Below the pieces are notes generated by a model, which searched no databases, was not told the origin of the DNA, and worked only from the letters and a program-made list of their open reading frames with translations. Made by a program: the position numbers and the translations under genes. 64,000 nucleotides of DNA, from the NCBI GenBank assembly GCA_023053575.1, contig JAKZAP010000016.1:21036030-21100029 (forward strand), given 5' to 3'. This DNA is from Branchinecta lynchi. Taxonomy: Eukaryota; Arthropoda; Branchiopoda; Anostraca; Branchinectidae. Below are positions 31,860-59,254 of this stretch, piece by piece. Within the stretch, counting starts at the first letter, position 1; each line of letters opens with the position of its first letter.

Positions 31860-33320
31860 AGACCCTGTTAAATTTAGAAGAAAAAGATGACCACTTTTAT
31901 AAAAAAGCTTCGGTAGCCCTCCAAACCCACAACCTGTACCCATTTTTTAACAAGTGAATAATATAGTGCGTAAATAATTGTAATTCAGTTGTCGAAACTT
32001 TGTGTATCTTTTAAAGTATTTATGTGTCACTGAATGGACCAGATGGTTTAGGCATAGTTCTGTTTTATACATTATTTTGTACTCCTCAGTTCTGAGGGAA
32101 ATAAATAAATAAATAATATACAACTAGAAAATATCTTCGTAAAATACGACAAGAAACAGGTCATTTTCAGGAAAAAATCACGGTTGATGTCATTCTGGCA
32201 AGTTCAGACATACAACTGTCATTCTGACAAACTGAGAACATAAAACTCTGAATCTGACCGGCTTAAAACATACTACAAAAATCGTTAAGTGAAGCTCGAA
32301 ACATACAACTGAGAGTAGATTCTCTGTAGCATGGGGGATGAGTCACCCCCCCCCCCCCTACGGGGGTTGTAGGGTCAGAATCTGAAACTGAATGAAGAAA
32401 GGTTCAGGACTGCTCAGGAAAGTTTAGAACAGACAACTCCTTATGCTAAGATGATGGAATTAGCTTTCCCTCCACAATTCATATTCTATTTATGATTGTT
32501 GGCTATAAATAGATGACTTTTTTTTTACTTTTTGCTTAGATGTCTGACTCTTCTTACAGGACTCTTACTGAAGTTAGTGGGCTACGATCAGGTGGGGATC
32601 AGGCTAGCTAGGATGCAAGATTCTAAGTCTAAGATCTTAATCTGAATAATCTAGATATGAATTTTAAGACACAGGTTTCCTTCCCCGAAGTTGAAGCAGA
32701 GGATTCACAGCCTGACGAGGACCCTTGCCAAGAAGGGCAGAAATATCGCTGATGAAGAATCGTAGCTAACGTATCCATTGTAAACATTGTTTGGATAAAT
32801 AAGCAACAGTCCCTAAACAAAAATGACACAATCCAAAGCCTAGAAACCACCAAGCAAAGTCCACTAAAGCTGCCAAAAAAGATAGATCCTGGACCCGGTT
32901 CCACTCTATATCTGAACTCACCTACATATCACTCAACTCATATGATGTTTAAGCGTACAAGCACATTCATCTTGGTTGAATAATACAGAGTAAAAATCCT
33001 GCAGCTGCCTTACAGGGTGCAATCTGTGTAGAAAAACATGACAGAGTTAAACAAATAACAACAGGAAAAAGCTGGGATAACAGTCAACAGCTGTCAAGAA
33101 AGACAAGCTACTTAAAATAATGGTACGCAGCTCGGACAAACTTTGACCACCACTTACATTTCCTAAGTTTTAATTGACGCCTGTTGAGTACTCTTTGCAG
33201 TGAAGAAGGAAACGGTAAAATTGAGTTTTCTATCTAAGCTTTTGCAGATTTTGTTGGTTATGTAAGAGATAAAGCCATGCTACTCTGAGCAGATTTTGAT
33301 ACAGTCATCTCAGTTGATCT
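31860..33320. other. Unassigned DNA with one foldback copy
   Basis: Outside 32675-32802 nothing is recognised. GGAAATAAATAAATAAATA at about 32097 is a simple tail; a C-run is at 32346-32358. 'ACATACAACTGTCATTCTGA'-like words repeat three times at 31350-31390 and 32200-32310. Confidence 0.45.
32675..32802 (+). repeat. Foldback element with hammerhead-like core, copy 2 (half)
   Basis: CCTGACGAGGACCCTTGCC, AAGAAGGGCAGAAATATCGC and the right inverted end TGTAAACATTGTTTGGATA. Left inverted end absent. Confidence 0.6.
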
Positions 33321-33326
33321 GGCTAC

Positions 33327-33640
33327 TAGCTGCGTTCGTTGCACTCTGGGTTGTCACTGGTGTTTAGTCACCAGTGTCCGGTACTTTCCATAAAACGCGT
33401 TCTTTTGGTTCAGTTTTGGTTCACCAGTGAGTTGATGAAAACCGGCTAACTCTTCCCTGAAGCCAGGCTCACGAGCAGGTTCTGGTTAGTCCGCACTGGT
33501 GAGATAAAACTGGACACTGGTTAGTTCAAAAACGGGTTATAAGACTGGTGAGAAGTCATCGGTGGATGCAAAAACGGATGATAAAGAAAAACCTGAGACC
33601 AACGGTGAGAACTCCCGTGACAAAGCTACTATACTGGTCT
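33327..33640. mobile_element. MITE with AGCTGCGTTCGTTGCACT end
   Basis: TAGCTGCGTTCGTTGCACTC at the left; GAGAACTCCCGTGACAAAGC at the right with a decayed end. Contains GAGCAGGTTCTGGTTAGTCC. Same family at 62347-62643. Confidence 0.75.
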
Positions 33641-34089
33641 CGTTAGAGTAACTCATTTTACTGCTGCTGGATGTTGTTAGCTTATTAAAACTGATTTAGG
33701 GCATTATAGGCAATTTCCCCTATGTTCTTACTGGTTCTTACAAGATGAGAATTCAACCCACATACTTTTTATGACTTGTCTATGACCTGCTGTCGATTTG
33801 TCAGTTGAATAACTTTCCAGTTACATGAGCGGTATAACTATAATTAATTTCCAGAGAAGTCTTTGACTTTCCTTCAGAATAATCTGCCTGGCTTAAAAAG
33901 GAACCAACAAATATGACAAATATACTGTACTACTGTTGTAATAGAATGAAGCTGGTTTACATATTGGACAAATAAATCTTGCTTCAGTATTTCTAGTTAA
34001 ACATATTTTTCTTTTCAAACAAGACTAACCTTAAACTAAATTAACCTCTAACCTTACCGACTTGATTGACTTACAAAATAGTTGTGTTC

Positions 34090-34265
34090 TTTTTCATGGG
34101 ATTTCTCCAGTTCTCTCTGGTTATCCTTGCAAGGCATTTTAACATCCATCAGTGACTACTCACCAGTCTTATAACTTGTTTTTGAACTAATCGGTGCCTT
34201 GTTTTGTCTCAGCACTGCTACCAGTACCAGTATGGACTAACCAGAACCTGCTTGGGAGCATGACA
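34090..34265. mobile_element. Same MITE family, inverted partial copy
   Basis: CTCACCAGTCTTATAAC, TTTTTGAACTAATCGG and GGACTAACCAGAACCTGCT are the complement of the right half of 33327-33640. Confidence 0.6.
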
Positions 34266-34589
34266 TTACCAATAAGTTTGCAATTTTTAGTCAATTGATG
34301 GGGTTTTGTGCAGAACCCAGAATTTAGGCCATTTTTGCACCATTTTGCAAACAACAAACAAGTTAAAAGAGAAGAACCAGACACCGGTGAGAAAACACTA
34401 CAGACAGCCAAGAGTGCAACAAATGCAGCTAATGAGAAAAAAGATCAACTTAGTAAAGTAAATAGCCAGAAAATCCCTTTTCAAAGCAGCTTCAAAACAA
34501 AGAAACAACACAATATTTGAATATTTTTGGACACATGACTGGGAAGGGGTTTCAGATTTAGGGACAAATAAAATATTTTTAAACAGCTA

Positions 34590-35333
34590 ATGAGATAGTC
34601 GATTAAGGGGTAAGAAGACGTTCTGAACCCAAACATGATAACCATTTTCTCATCGAACAAGTAGTTCGCCCAGAATACTGCCAAAACCTGAAATTTTGTT
34701 AAAAGTAAAAGTTTTATATGAAGTTGATTAGATGTGCGATTTAGGGGTAAGAAGACATGCTGAATACTTGTGTAAAAACCATTATCTACTCGGACAAGTA
34801 GTTCATCCGGAATCCTGCCGAAATTGGAAATTGTTAAAAGTTAAAGTTTTATCCGATTTAGGGGTCAGAAGAGATGCTGAATCCGTGTATGACAATCAAT
34901 TTTTACCTCTGACATATAGTTTGCCTGGAATCCGGCTGGAACTGGAAAATTTGTTATAAGTAAAATTTTTATTTGAAGTCGATTAGATGTTCAATACAGG
35001 GGAAAGAAGATACAATGAATTGGTTTTTTAGCTTTCTTTTTTCGCCCGACAAGTTAGTTCCAGAATTCGGACGAAACTGGGAAATCGGCAGAAGTAAGGC
35101 AGGAAGTTTTTGTCAAAACAGATGTGACTTATAGGGGTAAACACACATGCTGAATCCATATCTGAACTTGGTTTTCTCAGATGATTAGCTATTTGGTCTT
35201 AATCTGTTTCCAAATTTTAATAGCAAAAATGTTCAAGGAGTCTGCCGAAGACTGGATCTGGAGAAGACAAGACACAATTGTCTGGATCAAATAATGAATT
35301 TTTGGGATCCCATCGAAACCTTTGGTCTTGTTT
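34590..35333 (+). repeat. GAAGTTGATTAGAGGTTCG repeat block
   Basis: Same sub-units and same right end (GGGATCCCATCGAAACC, TTTGGTCTTGTTTTC) as 20570-21236. Confidence 0.8.
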
Positions 35334-35339
35334 TCTCAC

Positions 35340-35780
35340 TTCCAACATAAGTTGCATTTTTGTAGATAATATGGTATCTGATACCATTGTCTAAAGTCGT
35401 TCTCTCAGTTACTGTGGTATCTGAAACCATATAAAAGGCATTTTTGTAGTTACCATGGTATCTGGCCAGGTACCGTGGTATCTGATATTCTTGATATTCA
35501 GATACCACAGTCTGACCGTGGTAACTGATCATGATATCTGAAAAACTCCTCTCACTTTCATCATCACTAACACAAATATTTAGTTTCTTGTCGAATTGGT
35601 GGGAAGAAGTTATGTCACTCTAGATGTCAGCAGATATCAGTATTTCTTTTTGGGTGACTTTTAAAAGTGGAAATCTGGCAAACAAACATAGTATCAGATA
35701 CCATGGTAACCACAAAAATGACTGATTGCAAATCCAGTTACTGTGGTAACAGATACCATGGTATCTGCAAAACTCATCTG
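35340..35780. repeat. Array of GGTATCTGATACC-type palindromes
   Basis: At least ten scattered variants of GGTATCTGATACC, GTTACCATGGTATCTG and GATACCATGGTA, irregularly spaced and on both strands. More occur at 36230-36310 beyond the inserted MITE. Confidence 0.7.
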
Positions 35781-35870
35781 AAAAACTCATCTCACTTTTG
35801 TCATCACTAACACAGAAGTCTAATTTTTTGTCAAATTGGTGGGAAGAAGTCATTTCACTCTAGATGTCGT

Positions 35871-36148
35871 TAGGGGCGTCACGACTGGGGGGGGGATGCC
35901 CCCCCCCCCCAAAAAGCTGTCGGCTGGTCTGTAAAAAATTACCGAGTCGGCGAGTCGTCGGAAATTGATTGATTTTTTGTTGAAATAGTCGTTTTTTCTG
36001 AAAATCAGTCGATTTTTTTTTAAAACGTCACTTTTTGTTGTTGAAAATATTCGTTTTTTCTGCAGAAAAAGTCGTTAAAAATTACTAGCCAGTTGGTAAA
36101 TGCCTTGTCCCCCCCCCCCCCCAAACATTTTGGCTAGTAACGGCTCTG
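35871..36148. mobile_element. hAT-like MITE (G-tract family), cleanest copy
   Basis: Starts TAGGGGCGTCACGACTG and ends TTGGCTAGTAACGGCTCTG. Eight-base flanks GATGTCGT and GATGTCGG match at 7 of 8. It has split a repeat whose two halves continue on either side. About 240 bases upstream of the first ETFA coding exon. Confidence 0.8.
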
Positions 36149-36394
36149 GATGTCGGGACAACAGTATTTCTTTTTGATGACTTATAAAAGCGCAAATCCA
36201 TTAATTGTTGTTTTTGCAGAGCAACCTTAGTATCAGGTACCACAATAAGTGCAAAAACGACTCATTGCAGATCCAGTTACCATGCTAAGAGATACATGGT
36301 ACCTATCTGCAAAAATTTAGCTGTAATCAGATCTTTAATACCGCTCTGAGTAGCATACAATATTAAATTTTAATCTTTTTATTTCAGCTGGAAA

Positions 36395-52850
<16,456 letters not shown>

Positions 52851-52937
52851 AATTTAGTCATTTGCTGTAAAAATGTTGTTATTTTCCGACGGATTATACC
52901 GGAGTTTTAAGAAAATTGTGATTTGTCCGTGAGTTTG

Positions 52938-53622
52938 CCTTAAAGTTCAATGGGCAGATCAGAAATCATAATGCCACATTACCACCCCCTAGAACACAAT
53001 GTAACAACAGAAATCAGCAGATTCCTCGACAACTTATTTTCGCTAATATATCGATACGCCGTTTTTTGCTGACTGCCATAGGCTACTCCGATTTACTAGT
53101 TTCGACAAAGATAAGCGCAGTTTCTTTTTTCTATCTATTCGTTGTTATTATATATTCCGGATTATTTGTAATGTTGACAAATATTCATATTAACGGTGCT
53201 ACCTGAGGATTCCTTGTAAGATCTGGAATCAGCTGTAAGGCCTGCAAGTAGGTAGTTATATTTGTACATGTTGGTAGTGTTGTAACTTTACATCCAGAAA
53301 CAAAAACTTTCTTCGGTACTACAAACAACAGAAGAGCAATCTGCCAGCTACATAGACGGTATAATTGAGCAGCCATGGCACTCTCGTTACTCAGCTCTAC
53401 AAGAAGATTGATTTTCGTACAAGGCCGAGAGTTTTTTAATTTCCGCGCCTTGCAATACCATGCTCTGAAATCGTCTACGCCGATACGCCGAAAAGTCAAT
53501 GACAAGCGATAACAAGAAAACGGCTTATTCCTGAAGCGCTATCTAGTGCAGGTCAGTTAAGTGTATGTGTGAAGCATGTTATAATAATTAAAGCTTAGTT
53601 AGTGCCCATTGTGCTTTAAAGG
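52938..53622. mobile_element. About 685-bp inverted-end element, copy B (just after ETFA)
   Basis: CCTTAAAGTTCAATGGGCA to TGCCCATTGTGCTTTAAAGG, inverted ends of about 19 bases, same length as copy A. Begins 88 bases after the ETFA stop, so the ETFA 3' UTR probably runs into it. Confidence 0.8.
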
Positions 53623-53706
53623 ACACCTCGCACTGTTTACTGGTCGTGTTCTAACATACTAAAATAATTCAGTGCTTTAAAACCAGGCTCTGCTTCTGAC
53701 AAATTG

Positions 53707-53992
53707 CCCAGAGCCTCGTTTTTGTTGCAATAGCGCTGCCGCATCGCTGCTCCAGCACTTCTTTGCTTTTGCACAATATGCGTTTTTGGATTCACTTTCT
53801 TCTTGGCTGAAGCGGCAGCGCTGCAACATCTTGCAGGGAAGCACGGACTTGGTCGGTGAGCAAGTCCGCGATTCTCGAGAAGCGCTGCCGTCTTCCTCGG
53901 AAGCACTGCAGTGCAAAAATGGATGTAGAAAGAATCAGTCCGAAAGTGGCCGAGAAGCGGACCTGCAGCTTGCAACTAAAACGAGGCTCAGG
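53707..53992 (-). mobile_element. MITE with GAGCCTCGTTTTTGTTGCA ends, copy 3
   Basis: GAGCCTCGTTTTTGTTGCA to TTGCAACTAAAACGAGGCTC, inverse orientation to copy 1. About 85% similar to copy 2 by eye. Confidence 0.82.
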
Positions 53993-54404
53993 TCTTTGGC
54001 TGTTTGTAGCCTTCCTCTAGCCACGTTGACTTCTAACAAAAATTAAAAACTTAGATAATGCTCGCGCTTCTCGCAATTAGTCTTGGGGAGCATGATACCC
54101 ATCCAAAATAGCGAAACATGTCAATCAGTTCGGTGTCGTCCAAGGTCACTCATGAAAATTGAACTTTTTCAATTCGAGGTAATGAAACATTGTTCGAAGA
54201 TCGAATATCTTCAAGGCGCGATAAATATCTTTGTAACATGGCGTCGAGTCGAGGCGTCACTTTACGATTTGTTCATGGATAGTCGGGGGTCCCCTTGAAA
54301 ATTAAAGTGGGGGCACCGCCCCGAAGGGGCATAACATATAAGAGTAGGAAGGGGAAAGGGTCAACAAACACAGTGCCTTTTCCACACAACCCCAACTTAT
54401 TGTG

Positions 54405-55330
54405 TTGCGAGAGCAACACTTTGGTTTTGTCCTGTTTTTTTTTTTTTTTTTTTTTTCCTATGACTCCGATTTCATTTTATTCCTGGTAACTGGGAAGGGT
54501 CTAACCTGTGCGGTTTTTACGGAAAGTGTGGACCTTAGGCCGGATTGATGAATATGACATTACATTTTGGAAAGCTCCGTAGAACTCTTGCCTGGGGCCA
54601 ATAAGGATGGTTTTTGCTTGTCATCGAGCCAGAGCCTACGGTTTGCGAAGTGAAGTGGAGTTGTATAGCCTATGTCGGAGAGGACCATCTCAAGTTGTGT
54701 AGCGAACCTTTCGTTTCATCAAACCATGTTTCTGCTTTCGAGTGGAAAGCTCCGTTCTAGCACGCTAGCAGGCAGGCACCAGTTTCAAATTGAAGATGGA
54801 CTAAAATCTATAAGTGTTAAATATATGCGGCAGTTACCCGGCCCCACAGCCAACATATCTTCTTTGAGTGATAAATAGAAAAATCTACAGAGACAAAAAA
54901 GTGGCTTTTTCCCACGGGTCCGAAAGTGCTGCCATCTATTGTTTCTGTCCATGTCTGCGACGATTTCAGCTGAGTTTATAATTTTTTTTTTTTGCACTTT
55001 GGTTTGTGGTAGAGTAACGGTATCAGATGTGCCTCTTAAACTTTAAAAGTTCTCTCATTGCTAAAGAAACTAGGGCTTATCCTTTGCTCCTTTCTAAGTC
55101 GTGACGTTAGAAAGTTGGCCTACGGCAAAAAAGTCAACTTTTGAACTAAGACAGGTAGAATTTTTTTTTCGACGGCAATCGATAGCCATTGATGAGCTGA
55201 TCAAAGTATATGTCATCCATTTTTTGGTACAAAAATTCCTTCATGAGATGCACCAGTTTGAAAATTTCAAAGGGGTTGACAACTTCATAGTAAGGTACAT
55301 TGAAACCAAAAATAGGCGATACCAGTTATG
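54405..55330 (+). repeat. Direct repeat, left copy, of a 54.4-59.1 kb block
   Basis: GTTGCGAGAGCAACACTTTG, TTTCATTTTATTCCTGGTAA, GGTCTAACCTGTGCGG, CAAACCATGTTTCTGC and GCAGGCAGGCACCAG recur at 58310-58735, and GCCTACGGCAAAAAAGTCAA recurs at about 58742. The left copy holds about 270 extra bases between the two parts. Confidence 0.85.
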
Positions 55331-55334
55331 ATAC

Positions 55335-58080
55335 ATATAGGGGACTTTTAAGCAACAGTCGACTGTTAGCCCATAATCATCTTCGGTAATGAGGGGTTTG
55401 CAGCTTTTGCTAGTTGGTATACCTGTTATTTGTTTCCGGTGTATTCGATGGTAAGAACAATTTGGTTCCCAATGGTAAGATATGCAAGGGACTTGTAAGT
55501 AATAATCGGCTGTTATGCTACAATCATCTTCTGCGATGATGGGTTTGCAGCTTTTGCGAGCTGGTGTACCCATTATTTGTTTCCGGTTAACTTAATGTAT
55601 ATCACGGGAGAGGGACTTGTAAGTAGGAATCGGTTCACGAGGGGCTAGGAATTTTTGCAAATGGGTGCACATTGTATTCGATTTCTATAAATCTGACGGT
55701 AAGAAAGTTTGTGTCGATGGTCTATCAATGTAACCGAGGATTAACTGTTTACACAACGGATACAAACGAAAATGTAAAGCAATGAGGTAGTTTCATAATA
55801 ATTAATAGTGTCATCTATGGTATTTTAATCCTGAAAAGTTACGGATAGCTTTCTATTACCAACTAGATTATATAAGATATTGTTCCAAGTTTTCATCCGT
55901 CACGATGTCTACGATTGAAAAGGATAAAGTACAACTGACTGCAAAGTTAATTTAGTCCCTTCTTCCTATATTATTTTGTTGTTGTTTTTACAACGCTGAA
56001 GAATACCTTTTGATCATATGATTAATTTTTTTAGAACATCCCGTTTAAAAAGCTTATGCTATAATCATCTTCAGCGATGAGGGGCTTGCAACTTTTGATA
56101 GCTGGTATATCCATTATTTGTTTCTGGTGAATTTGATGTCAATCACGGGAGACGGACTTGTAAGTAAGAATCGGTTCACGAGGGGCTAGAAATTTTTGAA
56201 AATTGGTGCACATTGTATTCGATTTCTGTAAATATGACAGTAAGAAAGTTTGTATCGATGGTCTATCGCTATAACCTAGGATTAAATGTTCACGCAACGG
56301 GTACAAACGATACGGTAATGTAAAACAATAAGGTTATTTTGTAATAATTAATAGTGTCATCTATGGTATTTTAATCCTGAAAAGTTACGGATAGCTTTAT
56401 AATATCAACTAGATTATATAAGATATTGTTCCAAGTTTTCATCCGTCACGATATCTACGATTGAAAAGGATAAAGTTCAACTTCGACGGCAATCGATAGC
56501 CGCTGATGAGCTGATCACAGTATATGACATCCATTTTTTGGTAAAAAAATTCCTTTATGAGATACACCAGTTTGAAAGTTTCAAGGGGTTGACAACTTCA
56601 GTAGTAAGGTACACACTGAAACCAAAAATAGGCAATACCAGTTGTGAGACATTAGGGGACTTGTACGCGACAGGCGACTGTTAGCTCATAATCATCTTCG
56701 GCAATGAGGGGTTTGCAGCTCTCGCTAGTTGGCGTACCTGTCATTTGATGAACAATTTGGTTCCCAAATGTAAAACATGCAAGGGACTTGTAAGTAATAA
56801 TCGGCTGTTATGCTACACAAATCTTCAGCGATGAGGGGTTTGCAACTTTTGCTAGTCGGTGTAGCCATTATTTTTATCCGGTGAACTTGATGTCTATCAC
56901 GGGAAAGGGACTTGTCAGTAGAATCGGTGCACGAGGGGCTAGAAATTTGTGCAAATTGTTGCACATTGTATTCGATTTATATAAATCTGACGGTAAGAAA
57001 GTTTGTATCGTTGGTCTATCGCTGTAACCTAGGATTTACTGTTAACGCAACGGGTCCAAACGATACTGTAATGTAAAACAAGGTAGTTTCGTAATAATTA
57101 AAAGTGTCATCTATGGTATTTTAATCCTAAAAAGTTACGGATAGCTTTATAATACCAACCAGATTATATAGGATATTATTCCAAGTTTTCATCCGTCACG
57201 ATGTCTACGATTGAAAAGGATAAAGTTCAACTGACTGCAAAGTCAATTTAGTCCCATTTTCCGATATGCTTTTGTTGTGGTTAGGGCAATCGATAGCCCT
57301 TGAAGAGCTGATCAAAATATATGCCATCCATTTTTTTTAACAAAAATCCTTCATGAGATAAACCAGTTTGAAAGTTTCAAGGGGCTGACAACTTCAGGAG
57401 TAAGGTACACACTGAAACCAAAAATAGGCGATACCAGTTGTGAGACATGTAAGGGACTTGTAAGCAACAGTCGACTGTAAGCAACAGTCGACTGTTAGCT
57501 CATAATCATCTTCGGCAACGAGGAGTTTGCAGCTTTTGCTAGTTGGTATACCTGTTATTTGTCTCAGATGTATTCGATGGTAAGAACAATTTTGTTCCCA
57601 ATTGTAAGACATGCATGGGACTTGTAAGTAATAATCGGCTTTTATGCTATAATCATCTTCAGCGATGAGGGGTTTGCAACTTTTGATAGCTGGTGTATCC
57701 ATTATTTGTTTCCGGTGAATTTGATGTCAATCACGGGAGACGGACTTGTAAGTAAGATCGGTTCACGAGGGGCTAGAAATTTTTGAAAATTGGTGCACAT
57801 TGTATTCGATTTCTGTAAATATGACAGTAAGAAAGTTTGTATCGATGGTCTATCGCTATAACCTAGGATTAACTGTTTACGCAACGGGTACAAACGATAC
57901 GGTAATGTAAAACAATAAGGTAGTTTTGTAATAATTAATAGTGTCATCTATGGAATTTTCCTGAAACGTTACGGATAGCCTTCTTCCGATATTGTTTTGT
58001 TGTTGGTTTTACAACGCTAAAGAACAGCTTTTGATTATGTGATTATTCTTTTTAGCACATACCGTTTTAAAAGCTTCGAT
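55335..58080 (-). repeat. Reiterated sequence between the direct repeats (about three units)
   Basis: Units contain GAGGGGTTTGCAGCTTTTGC, TAATAATCGGCTGTTATGCT, CACGAGGGGCTAGAAATTT and GTGTCATCTATGGTATTTTA, recurring near 55.4-55.9, 56.0-56.4, 56.7-57.1 and 57.5-57.95 kb. On the minus strand the repeats stay open with the same peptide, TSKSCKPLIAEDD then LTVDCC or ITADYYLQVPC, in at least three places. No domain is recognised. Confidence 0.75.
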
Positions 58081-58309
58081 AAGTTGACAATTTCAGCATT
58101 TAACCGACAGCGAAGAAACAAAACCAAAGTGTTGCTCTCGCAACACTTTAGCCGGCGAAGCCGGACAAAGGTTGCCGCAACACTTCACGTTGCCCGGGCA
58201 ACGTAGGTCTAGTTTATTTTGTAAAACGGTAAGAAAAGTTTTAAACCTTTGTTTAAAGTGGGTTACAGCAAAGGCTACTCTGTTTCAGTTTTGTTTCGGG
58301 TGGTCATTC

Positions 58310-58935
58310 TGTTGCGAGAGCAACAGTTTGGTTTTGTCCTCGTTTTTTTATTTTTTTCTATGCCGCCGATTTCATTTTATTCCTGGTAACTGGTAAGGGT
58401 CTAACCTGTGCGGTTTTTACGGAAAGTGTGGACTGTAGGCTGGATTGATGAATATGATATTGCATTTTGGAAAGCTCCGTAGAACTCTTGTCTGGGGCCA
58501 AAAAGGATGGTTTTTGCTTTTCCTCGAGCCAGAACCTACGGTGTGCGAAGTGAAGTGGAGTATAGCCCATGTCAGAGAGGACTATCTGAAGTTGCTGCAA
58601 CCTTTCGTTTCATCAAACCATGTTTCTGCTTTCGAGTGGAAAGCTCCATTCTAGCACGCAAGCAGGCAGGCACCAGTTTCAAATTGAAGATGGACTAAAA
58701 TCTATAAGTGTTAAAAATATGCGGCAGTTACCTGGAAGTTGGTCTACGGCCAAAAAGTCAACTTGTGAACAGGTAGAATTTTTTTTTCGACGAAAATCGA
58801 TAGCCGTTGATGGGCTGATCAAAGTTTGTCATCCATTCTTTGGTACAAAAATTCCTTCGTGAGATACATCAGTTTGAAAGTTTCATGTTGGCAACTTCAG
58901 TAGTAAGGTACACATTGAAACCAAAAATAGGCGTC
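58310..58935 (+). repeat. Direct repeat, right copy, of a 54.4-59.1 kb block
   Basis: Matches 54405-54835 and 55110-55330 as described for the left copy, with small indels. Upstream (58128-58210) are three GC-rich hairpins: GTTGCTCTCGCAAC, GCCGGCGAAGCCGG and GTTGCCCGGGCAAC. Confidence 0.85.
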
Positions 58936-59254
58936 GACTCTTAGCTCATAATCATCTTCGGCAATGAGGTTTGCAGCTTTTGCTAGTTGGTGTACCTGTT
59001 ATTTGTTTCCGCTGTATTTGGTAAGAACAATTTGGTTCCCAATGGTAAGATATGCAAGATCTCGTAAGGAATAATAGGCTGTTATGCTACAAGATAGATG
59101 GATAGAAAGATATTTTTTTGATCCAGCTCGTAGCGCCGACATGGCACTAAATACGTCGACTATTACATTTGAATACTTGAATACTGGAGTAAAATACTTG
59201 AATATATACAATTATTGCATAAAAGAAAATAAATCACTTAGAATTCACTTTTTT

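Noticed and set aside
34308..34520. Charged 70-codon frame KREEPDTGEK...
   Set aside because: Its second half belongs to the segment duplicated at 63.5 kb, where the frame is not kept.
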